A DNA stretch of 64,000 nt from the NCBI GenBank assembly GCA_016719605.1, contig JADJYW010000001.1:1005174-1069173 (forward strand), given 5' to 3'. Source of the stretch: Lewinellaceae bacterium (GTDB taxonomy: Bacteria; Bacteroidota; Bacteroidia; Chitinophagales; Saprospiraceae). The translations under genes were made by a program, and so were the position numbers. Positions 36,489 through 46,900 of the stretch are shown in pieces (positions within the stretch are counted from its first letter, which is position 1; the number at the start of each line of letters is the position of its first letter). The notes under the pieces were generated by a model. It was not told the DNA's origin. It ran no database searches and saw only the letters and a list, made by a program, of their open reading frames with translations.

Positions 36489-39400
36489 TTTGACAACAGG
36501 TTGCAGTATCACCATGCCAATGAAAACGGTTACTGAAAACCCGCTTCCGATGGTGTTCAACGTCACGGGCGGCGGCGTGCGTTGTCCGGGCGATCCGGGG
36601 TTGCCCATCGGCCTGGACGGTTCTGAACCGGGAGTTTCCTATCGTCTGAAAAGAATGGTGAATGGTGTTACAACGAATGCCAGCGCGGCAATTTCGGGGA
36701 CAGGTATGGCACTTGCCTTTGGTGTATTGGCAACGGAGGGCACCTATACCGTCATCGCGACTACATCTGCCGGTTGTACGGCCACAATGGCCGGGAGCGC
36801 CGTGGTTACGAACTCTATACTACCTATAGCCTACTCGGTGACGGGCGGCGGAACTTATTGTGCCGGTAGTACAGGGGTTTCGTTCGGGCTGGCCGGCTCG
36901 CAGGACGGGTTTATGTACCAGCTGTACCATATTGTATCGGGCAATTATGTGCCGGTGGGTGACCCGATTGTGGGAACGGGTTTTGCTTTAGTCGGGACGA
37001 ATCAGCCATATCCTGCCGGCTCGTACACCATTATCGCTACCAATGCCGATGGTTGTACCCGCACCATGGGGCGCATCCGGACGGTCACCGTGATCCCCCT
37101 GCCTGTAGTATTCAACGTCACAGGAGGCGGTGCGATTTGCCCGGGCACAGCAGGCGTATCCATCGGCCTGGATGATTCCCAATTGGGAGTAAACTATCGC
37201 CTGAAACGAGACGGGAACAATGCAAGTCCGTGGATATCCGGCGGCGCCGGCGCTATTGATTTTGGTATATTCAACACACCCGGTACCTACACCGTCATGG
37301 CCACTACAGCCACTTCCGGATGCATGGCCGACATGAACGGTAGCGTGTTGGTAGAGCACACCACTTTGCCTTTGGTGTTTCAGATGACCGGCGGGGGCAC
37401 CTATTGCCTGGGCGGCACGGGCGTGCCGATCGGATTGTCCAATTCAGAGCCGGGAGTACTGTACCAGTTGTTTGTCACAAACAGCAATGGGCCAATGCAG
37501 CCGGTAGGCATACCGGCACTGGGTGGCGGCCTGCTGTCTTTCGGCGATCAAACCATACCCGGGATGTATGCTGTGATTGCCACCAATGCCGGCGGATGCA
37601 CCAGAACAATGAGCGGATCGGCTTCCGTAACCACGAAAACCCCGCCGGTAGCGTCCATTATCGGGATAAATGCCATTTGTGAAGGAGGGAGCACAACTCT
37701 GGCAGTTACGGGCGGCGGGACATTACCCACGTGGTCCACCGGCGCCTTTAATACAATGGTTATCACAGAAAGCCCGACGGTGACTACGACCTATTCCGTG
37801 ACGGTAACCAATGCTTCCAACGCCTGTACCGCTTCCGCCTCGAAAACGGTGATTGTCCATCCCAAGCCTACGGCATTCCAGGTAACCGGCGGTGGCATTC
37901 GTTGTGTCAATGCCGCCGGCGTACCCATCGGGTTGGATAACTCGCAGACGGGTGTACAATACATCTTAGTCGGCCCGAGCAATACCACTGTCGCCGGCCC
38001 GGTACCAGGAAGCACCGGCAATCCGCTTGCTTTCGGCTTGTTCGCCACAGGCGGTACCTACTCCGTGGTGGCGACCAATACCAGTACGCTCTGCACGGCC
38101 ACGATGAACGGCAGCGCAATGGTAACAGTCGTGCCTTTGCCCGCTGTTTTTAATGTCACCGGTGGCGGAACGATATGCGCGGGTGACCCAGGTATGCCGG
38201 TCGGGTTGTCCGGCTCGCTGTTTTTAGTCCGTTATGAATTGTACCTGGATGGACAGCCAACGGGTATCACCGCAGACGGAGACCAGCTCGGCAATCCAAT
38301 CGCCTTTGGCAATCAAACGGCACCGGGTGTTTACACCGTCGTGGCCACTTCCATTGCGGGCGGGCCGCAGTGTACACAACTCATGAACGGCTCCGTGACC
38401 ATCACGCTGATAGGCGCCGTGGTGGCTACCATTTCCGGCCCTACCGTCATTTGTGGGTCGTCGCCGGTAACCCTCACGGCCTCCGGTGGCGGAACCTACT
38501 TGTGGTCTACAGGTGAAACAACAGCCTCAATACAGGTCGCCCCCATGGCCTCCAGTTCGATTTACGCGGTGACAGTTACCTGGAGCCAATGCAGCAGCAG
38601 TACCTCCACGACCATCGCAGTCATAGATCTGCCCTCATTTGCCTATTCCGGATACGATCAGACCATTTGTGCCGGTAGCAGTGCAACACTGGATGCCAAC
38701 ATACCCACGCTTGGCGATGGAATATGGAGTGTGGTGAGCGGGCCGAGCACGGCGCTGACGCAATTCGACAACCCAATCCTGCCCTGGGCAACGTTCAACC
38801 CAGCCGGTGGCGCCGGTGATTACACGCTGCGCTGGACGATTTCCAACATGCCCTGTCCTGCCACCTCCGATGATGTTGTTATCACGGTTTTGGCGCAGCC
38901 TATGCTTGCCGGTTCTCTTGCCAATCAGGTTGTTTGCAACGGCAGCCTCACCGCGCCGGTCAATTTCACCGGCGTGCCGGAAGGTGCCGTATTCCAATGG
39001 ACGTGCGACAATCCGGCTATCGGACTCGCCGCCGGCGGCGTCAGCAATATCCCCGCTTTCACGGCGGTAAACGCCGGAACAACACCCGTTGTGGCAACGG
39101 TGACCGTGACCCCGGTGTTGCCGGGCAGGTTTGCCTACATTACAAACTACATTGACCATACTGTTTCGGTGATAGAAATCCCGAGCCATACCGTAGTGGC
39201 TACGGTACCTGTGGGTGATTCTCCTTTTGGCGTATGCGTACACCCGGACGGAAGTAAGGTTTATGTGACAAATCAAGGATCAAATACCGTATCTGTGATC
39301 AATACAGCAACCAATACGGTCGGGGCAACAATTCCTGTTGGAGATGTTCCTGTCGGGGTTTGCATCAGTCGTGATGGAACCCGCGCGTATGTGACCAATA

Positions 39401-40179
39401 GTGCAGATGGTACCGTTTCGGTGCTTAATACGGCAACGAATAGCATACTCGCTACCATACTTGTAGGTGTAAGTCCAGGGGGTATTGCCGTCAGTCCGGA
39501 CGGAGGCCGGGTTTATGTGGCAAATTCCATTTCGTATACTGTTTCGGTCATCAATACGGCCACGAATTCAGTCATAGCAACCATCGGTACAGGAGCTAAT
39601 CCGGCGGGAGTGGTCGTTAGTCCAACAGGTGACCGGGCATATGTGACCAATTTTGGGTCGAACAACGTATCGGTCATCAATACGGCTACGAACACCGTAC
39701 TCACAACAGTGGGAGTAGGAGACGGTCCAAGCGGTATCAGCATCGCTCCGAACGGAGGCCGGGTGTATGTTTCCAATAATACGCCGAGCACCGTTTCGGT
39801 GATCAATACAGCGACTAATGTGGTTGTTGCAACTATATCCGCAAGTAACAAACCGTACGGGAACAGTGTAACCCCGGATGGCAGTCGGTTGTATGTCGCC
39901 AATTATAATTCGGGTATTATTTCGGCGACCAGTACGGCCACCAATGCAGGAATTGGGGCAGTCGGTTTAGGAGGCAGCGGGCCTGTTGCATTCGGCAACT
40001 TTATCGGCGGCACACGTTGTACCGGCACGCCAATTTCCTTTACCGTTACCGTCAACCCTTCGCCGAACATTTCAATTGTCAGCTCGACGCCTTCGCCGAG
40101 TAATCCGCTTAATTCGACAGTGACAGTGGCCGGCTTCGGTGGTATGCCACCGTACACCTACCAGCGGTGCCCTCGGTAG
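36394..40179 (+). CDS. Giant T9SS surface protein 2, third segment
   Basis: Continues the second giant gene; authentic sequence starts near FGAGTYYVVATNLTTGCS (36452). Six repeats of about 95 residues begin with an F-x-V-T-G-G-G-x-x-C motif (36547, 36835, 37120, 37378, 37870, 38150). A PKD-like domain (FQWTCDNPAIGLAAGGVSNI) follows, and into its last loop a YVTN beta-propeller is inserted (39127-39960). The propeller consists of about seven blades of the form G-x-x-V-Y-V-T-N-x-x-x-x-T-V-S-V-I-N-T-A-T-N. The host domain then closes with RCTGTPISFTVTVNPSP. The frame breaks near 40164 inside a SprB-like repeat, after GGMPPYTYQ. Confidence 0.8.
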   Translation: MEIQTRLRLSREWREHPVGPFGAGTYYVVATNLTTGCSITMPMKTVTENPLPMVFNVTGGGVRCPGDPGLPIGLDGSEPGVSYRLKRMVNGVTTNASAAISGTGMALAFGVLATEGTYTVIATTSAGCTATMAGSAVVTNSILPIAYSVTGGGTYCAGSTGVSFGLAGSQDGFMYQLYHIVSGNYVPVGDPIVGTGFALVGTNQPYPAGSYTIIATNADGCTRTMGRIRTVTVIPLPVVFNVTGGGAICPGTAGVSIGLDDSQLGVNYRLKRDGNNASPWISGGAGAIDFGIFNTPGTYTVMATTATSGCMADMNGSVLVEHTTLPLVFQMTGGGTYCLGGTGVPIGLSNSEPGVLYQLFVTNSNGPMQPVGIPALGGGLLSFGDQTIPGMYAVIATNAGGCTRTMSGSASVTTKTPPVASIIGINAICEGGSTTLAVTGGGTLPTWSTGAFNTMVITESPTVTTTYSVTVTNASNACTASASKTVIVHPKPTAFQVTGGGIRCVNAAGVPIGLDNSQTGVQYILVGPSNTTVAGPVPGSTGNPLAFGLFATGGTYSVVATNTSTLCTATMNGSAMVTVVPLPAVFNVTGGGTICAGDPGMPVGLSGSLFLVRYELYLDGQPTGITADGDQLGNPIAFGNQTAPGVYTVVATSIAGGPQCTQLMNGSVTITLIGAVVATISGPTVICGSSPVTLTASGGGTYLWSTGETTASIQVAPMASSSIYAVTVTWSQCSSSTSTTIAVIDLPSFAYSGYDQTICAGSSATLDANIPTLGDGIWSVVSGPSTALTQFDNPILPWATFNPAGGAGDYTLRWTISNMPCPATSDDVVITVLAQPMLAGSLANQVVCNGSLTAPVNFTGVPEGAVFQWTCDNPAIGLAAGGVSNIPAFTAVNAGTTPVVATVTVTPVLPGRFAYITNYIDHTVSVIEIPSHTVVATVPVGDSPFGVCVHPDGSKVYVTNQGSNTVSVINTATNTVGATIPVGDVPVGVCISRDGTRAYVTNSADGTVSVLNTATNSILATILVGVSPGGIAVSPDGGRVYVANSISYTVSVINTATNSVIATIGTGANPAGVVVSPTGDRAYVTNFGSNNVSVINTATNTVLTTVGVGDGPSGISIAPNGGRVYVSNNTPSTVSVINTATNVVVATISASNKPYGNSVTPDGSRLYVANYNSGIISATSTATNAGIGAVGLGGSGPVAFGNFIGGTRCTGTPISFTVTVNPSPNISIVSSTPSPSNPLNSTVTVAGFGGMPPYTYQRCPR

Positions 40180-40622
40180 CGCCGTTTGCTCCCTGCGTGA
40201 ACGGAAGAGGTAATGTGTTTTCCAATGTACCACCGGGTACATGGACATTCACCGTAAAAGATGCCAGGGGCTGTGTGGGAACAGTGACATACACGGTCGT
40301 TCCGTTTCAGGCACCCGGCACTGAAAACCGGAGTGCGAATGCACAGACTGCAGAAACAATCTTTGACTTTTCAGTTGCGCCCAACCCGGTTGCTGGTGAA
40401 AATACATCACTTTTGTTTTCCGGTAACTTTATACAAACCAGTGCACGCATTCGGGTGCATGACCTTGCTGGACGCCTTATGCTGGAACAAAGAGCCACTA
40501 TTCAACCGGGCTACAAGTATGATCTTTTGGTTGGCGAACTACCTGCCGGCATGTTCCAGATTACTGTTTGGACTGAAAATGGAGGTTTGCAAAGCCGGAC
40601 AATGGTGGTCATGCGAAATTGA
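40167..40622 (+). CDS. Giant T9SS surface protein 2, C-terminal segment with sorting domain
   Basis: End of the second giant gene. The first residues finish the SprB-like repeat (NVFSNVPPGTWTFTVKDARG). Residues from about 70 form a T9SS type A sorting domain: FDFSVAPNPVAGENTSLLF, then RIRVHDLAGRLMLEQRA and a closing ELPAGMFQITVWTENGGLQSRTMVVMRN. The nominal ATG at 40167 is not the real start, because the SprB repeat begins in the preceding frame. A strong terminator follows 50 bp behind the stop. Confidence 0.85.
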   Translation: MPSVAPFAPCVNGRGNVFSNVPPGTWTFTVKDARGCVGTVTYTVVPFQAPGTENRSANAQTAETIFDFSVAPNPVAGENTSLLFSGNFIQTSARIRVHDLAGRLMLEQRATIQPGYKYDLLVGELPAGMFQITVWTENGGLQSRTMVVMRN

Positions 40623-40672
40623 CACTGCATATATCCCGGTTGTGATGTTCTCGCAGTCTGATTCTATTTAAG

Positions 40673-40708
40673 CAGGAGCCGTCCCGATCTTTTTGTGGAC
40701 GGCTCCTG
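40673..40708 (+). terminator. Strong hairpin terminator behind giant gene 2
   Basis: CAGGAGCCGTCC (40673-40684) and its exact reverse complement (40697-40708) form a 12-bp perfect stem with a 12-nt loop, followed by TTATTTCT. It separates the transcription unit beginning at 28139 from the one beginning at 40912. Confidence 0.8.
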
Positions 40709-40783
40709 TTATTTCTAAGTTTTATGTACCGCCGAGTACGCCCTTTGCACATGCTGTGTGTGCGGCGCCTAACGACTATTTTT

Positions 40784-40845
40784 CCCGAAAACACAAAAAG
40801 TCCCGGAATAAAAACGAAACTCCGGAATGGTTTCAGGTACCTTTG
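40784..40845 (+). promoter_or_regulatory. Operator ladder 3 (looser spacing) and promoter of the 40912 gene
   Basis: CCCGAAAAC (40784), CCCGGAATA (40802) and TCCGGAATG (40821) resemble the 9-bp sites of ladders 1 and 2 but stand 18 and 19 bp apart. A perfect Bacteroidota -7 box, TACCTTTG, follows at 40838-40845. The start codon of the 2,000-aa protein is 67 bp further on. No good -33 box is seen, which would suit a promoter that depends on an activator bound to the upstream sites. Confidence 0.5.
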
Positions 40846-40911
40846 TTTTGACTTTCAACGGTCGTACCTGTAATGTTTTTGCAGGATAATCCATCAAAAC
40901 ATAATCGTCTC

Positions 40912-43900
40912 ATGAAAAAAGTCTACTCCGCTGCCCGGCATGGGCTGGCTGCTTTGCTGCTGTTTGTGCAAAGCGCACCCCTTTCCGCCCGCAACTACTA
41001 CCACTCTGGCAACTGGAACGACGACACCGTGGTGGTGTCCGCCGATCCGGACGGCGTAAACTCCCGTTTGGTGAATGGTGTGTTACCTGCCTCCGGGCCA
41101 CAAGCGATCTGTCCGTCCGACATGACCGTTTGCTTCGAAGCAGCGCCGTTTGTGCTTCCCGGCGCCACACCGGTGGGCGGCATATACACCGGCCCCGGGG
41201 TAGCGCAAAATGTATTCGACCCGGCCGGCGCAGGCTACGGTAGCCACACGATCACATACACCGTGGGTGGCAACCCGGCTTGCACGTTTCAGATTATTGT
41301 ACAACAAGAAACGCCTCCGATAGTCTTCTGTGACGAGATCACACAGGTTGCGCTTGGCACCGACTGCATGGCCCTCGTCAATGCCAGTACCTTCGACGAC
41401 GGCTCGTATGACTATTGTTCGGACGTGTATTTCAAGGTTCGGCGTATGGACGTCAACGCCTGCCAGCCCGGCGACCGATACTACGATCAAGTGAAATTTT
41501 GTTCCACCGACCTCGGGCAAACCATTTACATTGTGCTGCGCGTGTACGACGTACCGGTACCTGCCGGCGAGGTGGCATTGGCGTTCGAACAGGCGAATAT
41601 AAATGAATGCGTGGTAGAGGTTTCTGTTACCGATAAAATAAGACCCACCTGTACCGCCCCGGCCCACGTTACAGTTTCCTGCGAGAACTTTGACCCCACT
41701 CTCCTTGCATACGGTGTTGCCACCGGCACAGACAACTGCTGCATGGATACCGTCACGGTCACGAACAGCTACACCCAGTTCGATACCTTGTGCACCCAGG
41801 GCACTATCACCCGCAGATTCACCACGGTGGACTGTGTCGGAAATACGAGAACCTGCACGCAACGCGTGGTGGTGACATACAACCAGCACTACTTTGTAAA
41901 ATTCCCGAACGATGTGCTCGTCACTGCCTGCGACCCCAACGTCAACTACGGCGAGCCGGAATTTTTCGGGGAAGATTGCGAACTGTTTGGAGTCAGTTAT
42001 GTGGATAAAATCATAGGCCAAATACCCGACGCCTGTTACAAAATCGAGCGTACCTGGACGGTCATCAACTGGTGTGCCTACAATCCGAACCTTGGCTGCA
42101 CGGTCGTCCCCAACCCGAATCCCAACTCCAACCCCAACCACCCGTCCAACCGGCCCGGCCCCATAGTGTCGGAAGCCGGTGCGCAGGCGCCCTGGGCGCC
42201 GACGGTGGTGGCTATCCTCCCGGGCCAACCACCAACCAACTTCTCCACGTTCTGGAGCGCAAACGCCAACTGCTACCAGTACACCCAGATCATAAAGATC
42301 CTGGATTCGCAAGATCCGATCGTGGAAAACTGCCCCGTCGGCCCTCTGGAAATTTGCGACCTGACGCCGAACGATGCTTACCTGTGGAATGAACCCTACT
42401 GGTTCGATAATGCGATCGGCGGCAATGACCTGTGCGAAGGCGTAAGCGATCTGAGCATCACAGCCACCGACTTGTGCTCGGGGTCGGACATTCGTATTCG
42501 CTACCTGCTGTTTCTCGATTTGGACAACGACGGGACCATGGAAACCATCGTGAACAGCGCCGACCTGCCGGGTTTCAACACGGTCAATTTTGACAATATC
42601 CAAAACCCGAACTTCTCGGGCGGCACGCCGCGCCAGTTTGACGAACGCCCCGTGCCGACGGATGAAAAATACGGCTTTGCCCTGCAAACCACCGTTTCGG
42701 GAAACAACCAAACCGCCGCTGTGCGCTGGAATACCCAGCAGGCACCGAACACATACACCGTTCCCGAACTGCCCTACGGCACCCACAAAATCAAGTGGTT
42801 TGTGGAGGACAACTGCGGCAACGAAAAGGTTTGCGAGTACGTCTTCGTGGTAAAAGATTGCAAGGCGCCGACGGTGGTATGCCTCAACGGCCTCAGTGTC
42901 AATATTTTGCCGGTGGGAATAATCAGTCTTCATGTGAGTGACTTCCTGCAATATACCGAGGACAACTGTACGCCAGGCAATCAGCTGGTCACGGCCATCC
43001 GCAAGGCCGGCGCCGGCTCGGGCTTCCCGCTCTACCCCTACGGCCAACCACAGAAAGATGTTCAATTCGGCACCGGCGAACTGGGGGTGCAGCAGGTCGA
43101 AATCTGGTCGCTGGATAAAGCCGGCAACAGCGATTTTTGTTTGACCTATGTGGTGGTATGCGACCCGAATGGCTTTAGCGGCGGGCAGCCTTCGTACCCC
43201 GACCTGACGGTTTGCCCCGGCGAAAATATACCGGGTATTCCGCTGAGCGGTCCGATACAGGGCGCCACCTATTCCTGGCAGAACGACAACCCCGCCATCG
43301 GGCTGGAAGTGCTGGGTATGGGCGACATTCCCTCGTTCACCGCCACCAACAACACGCCGGCGCCGCTGACGGCGGTCGTTCAGGTGTTCACGCATTCCAG
43401 CGTATGCTCAAGCCCCGACACGGTGCGTTTCACCATCACCGTCAATCCCGCACCGGTGGTGATTGCCCCCGGCGACGTGATGGTTTGCCAGGGTGAAAAC
43501 ACCGTTCCCATTCCGTTTTCCGGCTCGCTGCCCGGCATGACATTTTCGTGGACAAACGACAACCCGGCCATCGGCTTAGCCGCCGCCGGCACCGGGAACA
43601 TCCCGGCTTTTACAGCAGAAAACAATACGTCGGCGCCCCTCACGGCCCACATCGAGGTAACCGGCAGCGGCATGCCCGGGCTGCAATGCCCCGACCCTGT
43701 TCCGGCACTTTTCACCATCATGACAAAACCGGTACCTATGGTGACCGATCCGGGCGACCAGGAGGTATGTGCCGGTGGACAATCGGCGCCGGTACAGTTT
43801 TCGGGCAACCTGCCCGGTACGACCTACACTTGGACAACCGACAACCCCGCTATCGGACTGGCCGCTTTCGGCAGCGGCGATATCGGCGCGTTCACGGCGG

Positions 43901-46900
43901 TGAACAACACCGACGCCCCGATAACGGCTACCATCACCGTAATGCCGCAGATGGGCGACATGGAACCGCCGACGGTGACGTGCGTGAACGGCCTGGCGGC
44001 CAACTTGCTGCCACCGGGTATGGCCACCCTGTTCGCCGCCGATTTTTTAGCCTATGCACAGGACAATGTCACGCCGTTTGACCAGTTAACAATCGCCATC
44101 CGCAAAGCGGGCGCCGGCTCGGGGTTCCCGCTCGACACCTACGGCAATCCCCAGGTTTCGGTGTGCTTCGATTGCTCCGAAATCGGCGCGCAGGCAGTGG
44201 AAATCTGGGTGAAAGATGTTTGCGGAAACACCGGCTACTGCTCGGCAACCGTGACCATTCTGGACGGCAGCGGGGTTTGCAACAACGACCCCGGCGACGG
44301 TTTTTGCATCACCGGCAAAGCCGTCACGGAATACGGCGACGGGGTGGAAGACGTATTGGTGACGGTGATCGGTCCCGGTATAAACCAGTCCGTGCTGACG
44401 GACAACGGCGGCAACTACATGTTCTGCAATTTGCCCGTCGGGCAGGATTACGAGATTTGTCTGGTCAAAGCCGACAATCCGCTGAACGGGGTAAATACGT
44501 TTGACTTGGTGCTGAAGAGTAAACATATTTTAGGCCTTGAGTTACTCGATTCCCCGTACAAGATCATCGCTGCGGACGTGGACTTGACTGAAACGGTCAC
44601 GACGATTGACATTGAAGAAACACGAAAATTGATTGTGGGTATTTACACCGAGTTCCCGGTGGCGCCTTCGTGGCAGTTTGTGCCGGCCGACCATGTTTTT
44701 CCGAATCCGGCCGACCCGTTTTCCGATCCATTCCCGCGCGGCTGCAAAACGGTTTCCCTGAACGGCGACGTCCACAATCAGGATTTTATCGCCATCAAAA
44801 CCGCCGATCTGAACGGCAGCGCGGTAGCCAACGACCGTCCGCCGGCGCCCAAGCCGCCCAACGCCATGCAAATGCAGGTCGTCTGCCCCGGCTGCCCGGG
44901 CGAGCCGGTAACGTTCACGATCACGGTACATCCGGCGCAAGTGGCAGGTGCTCCCGGCGATGTGCTGGTTTGCGCAGGTCAAAATGCGGGGCCCATCCCA
45001 TTTTCCGGTTCCCTGCCCGGCATGACGTTTTCGTGGACAAACGACAACCCGGGCATCGGGCTGGCCGCTGCCGGCACCGGCAACATCCCGGCTTTTACAG
45101 CAGAAAACAATACGTCGGTGCAACTGACGGCCCATATTGAGGTGACCGGCGGCGGCATTTCCGGGCTGCAATGCCCCGATCCGGTGCCGGCATTTTTCAC
45201 CATCGTCGTGAAACCGGTGCCCATGGTGACCGATCCGGGTGACCAGGCCCTTTGCACCGGCGGACAATCGGCGCCGGTACTGTTTTCGGGCAACCTGCCC
45301 GGTACCACATTCACCTGGACGAACGACAATCCTGCTATCGGGCTGGCCGCTTTCGGCAGCGGTGACATCGGCGCATTCACGGCGGTGAACAACACCGGTG
45401 CTTCGATAACGGCAACCATCACCGTGACGCCGCAGGTGGGCGACATGGAGTCGCCGGAAGTGACTTGCGTGAACGGTTTGGTGGCTTCTTTGTCGCCGTT
45501 GGGCATGATCACATTGTTTGCCACCGATTTTCTGGCCTCTGTGCAGGATAATGTCACGCCATCCAGCCAGTTGAAAATTGCGATCCGAAAGTCCGGCTCC
45601 GGGACGGGATTTCCACTCGATACTTACGGCAATCCCCAGGTTTCGGTGTGCTTCGGTTGTTCCGAAATCGGTGTGCAAGCGGTGGAAATCTGGGTAGAGG
45701 ATGCCTGCGGAAACGCCAACTCCTGCCAGACAACCATGACCATTCAGGACAGTTATGGCGCCTGTAGCAATGGCTCCGGCGACAGTTTCTGCATCACAGG
45801 TAAAGCCGTGACGGAATACGGCGACGGCGTAGAGGAGGTACTGGTATCGGTGACCGGCCCGGGCGTCAGCCAGACGATACCGACCGACAACGGCGGCAAC
45901 TACATGTTTTGCGATTTGCCTACCGGGCAGGACTACGAGATTTGTCTGGTCAAGGATGAGAATCCCTTGAACGGGGTGTCGGCTTACGATCTGGTGCTGA
46001 TGAGCGAATACATACTCGGTGTTACGCCGCTCAACTCGCCGTACAAGATCATCGCAGCAGATGTGAATCTGACCGAAACGGTCACCACGGGTGACATCGA
46101 GGAAACACGCGACTTGATTTTGTTTAATCGCCTGACCCTGACGGCGCCCTCCTGGCAGTTCGTGCCGGCCGATTATGTTTTTCCGAATCCGGAAAATCCG
46201 TTCATAGAATCGTTCCCGCGCGGCTGCAAAACAGTTTCCCTTGGCGGCGATGCCCACGATCAGGATTTCATTGCCGTTAAAACTGCCGACCTGGATGGCA
46301 ATGCAGTGGCCGGCAGCCGTCCGCCGGCGCCCAAGCCGCCCAATGCCGCGCAGATGCAGGTAGTCTGTCCCGACTGCCCGGGCGAGCCGGTCACGTTCAC
46401 GATCACCATCCATCCGCCACTAAATTTTGCCCTCACGCCCGCCTCGCCTTCCTGCAACGGCGTCGCCGACGGCAGCCTCACGGCGAACAGCGTTTCGGGT
46501 GGCCAGCCGCCGTACCTGTACGCACTAAACGGCGGCGGATTTCAGAACAATCCGGTATTCAGCGGCCTCGATGTAGGTACCTATACGCTCACGGTTCAGG
46601 ATGCCGACGGCTGCACCGCGCAGCAGCAGGCCAACCTGCCGCAGGGGCCGGATAAACCACTGGTCATCCGGTGCCCGGGCACCCAGGTACTGACCGCCAA
46701 TTCCAGTTGTCAGGTTTTGCTGCCCAACTATTCCAATTTAGCCGATGTAACCGGCGGATGTATCCTGGCGCCGTCCGCCGTGGTGCAAACACCGGCGTCG
46801 GGAGCACTCGTCAATCCGGGCACCGTGTATGTGCAACTGACGGCGTGCAACCCGATCGGGCAAACGGCTCTTTGCGGATTCAATGTGGTGGTGAGTGGCG

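Noticed and set aside
40167..40622. A free-standing T9SS-sorted small protein
   Set aside because: It begins in the middle of a SprB-like repeat and has no signal peptide, so it is the C-terminal end of the second giant gene.
41083..43395. A 770-residue open frame on the minus strand
   Set aside because: Arg-, His- and Gly-rich translation without recognisable domains, antisense to a clear adhesin; it is a product of the high GC content of the opposite strand.
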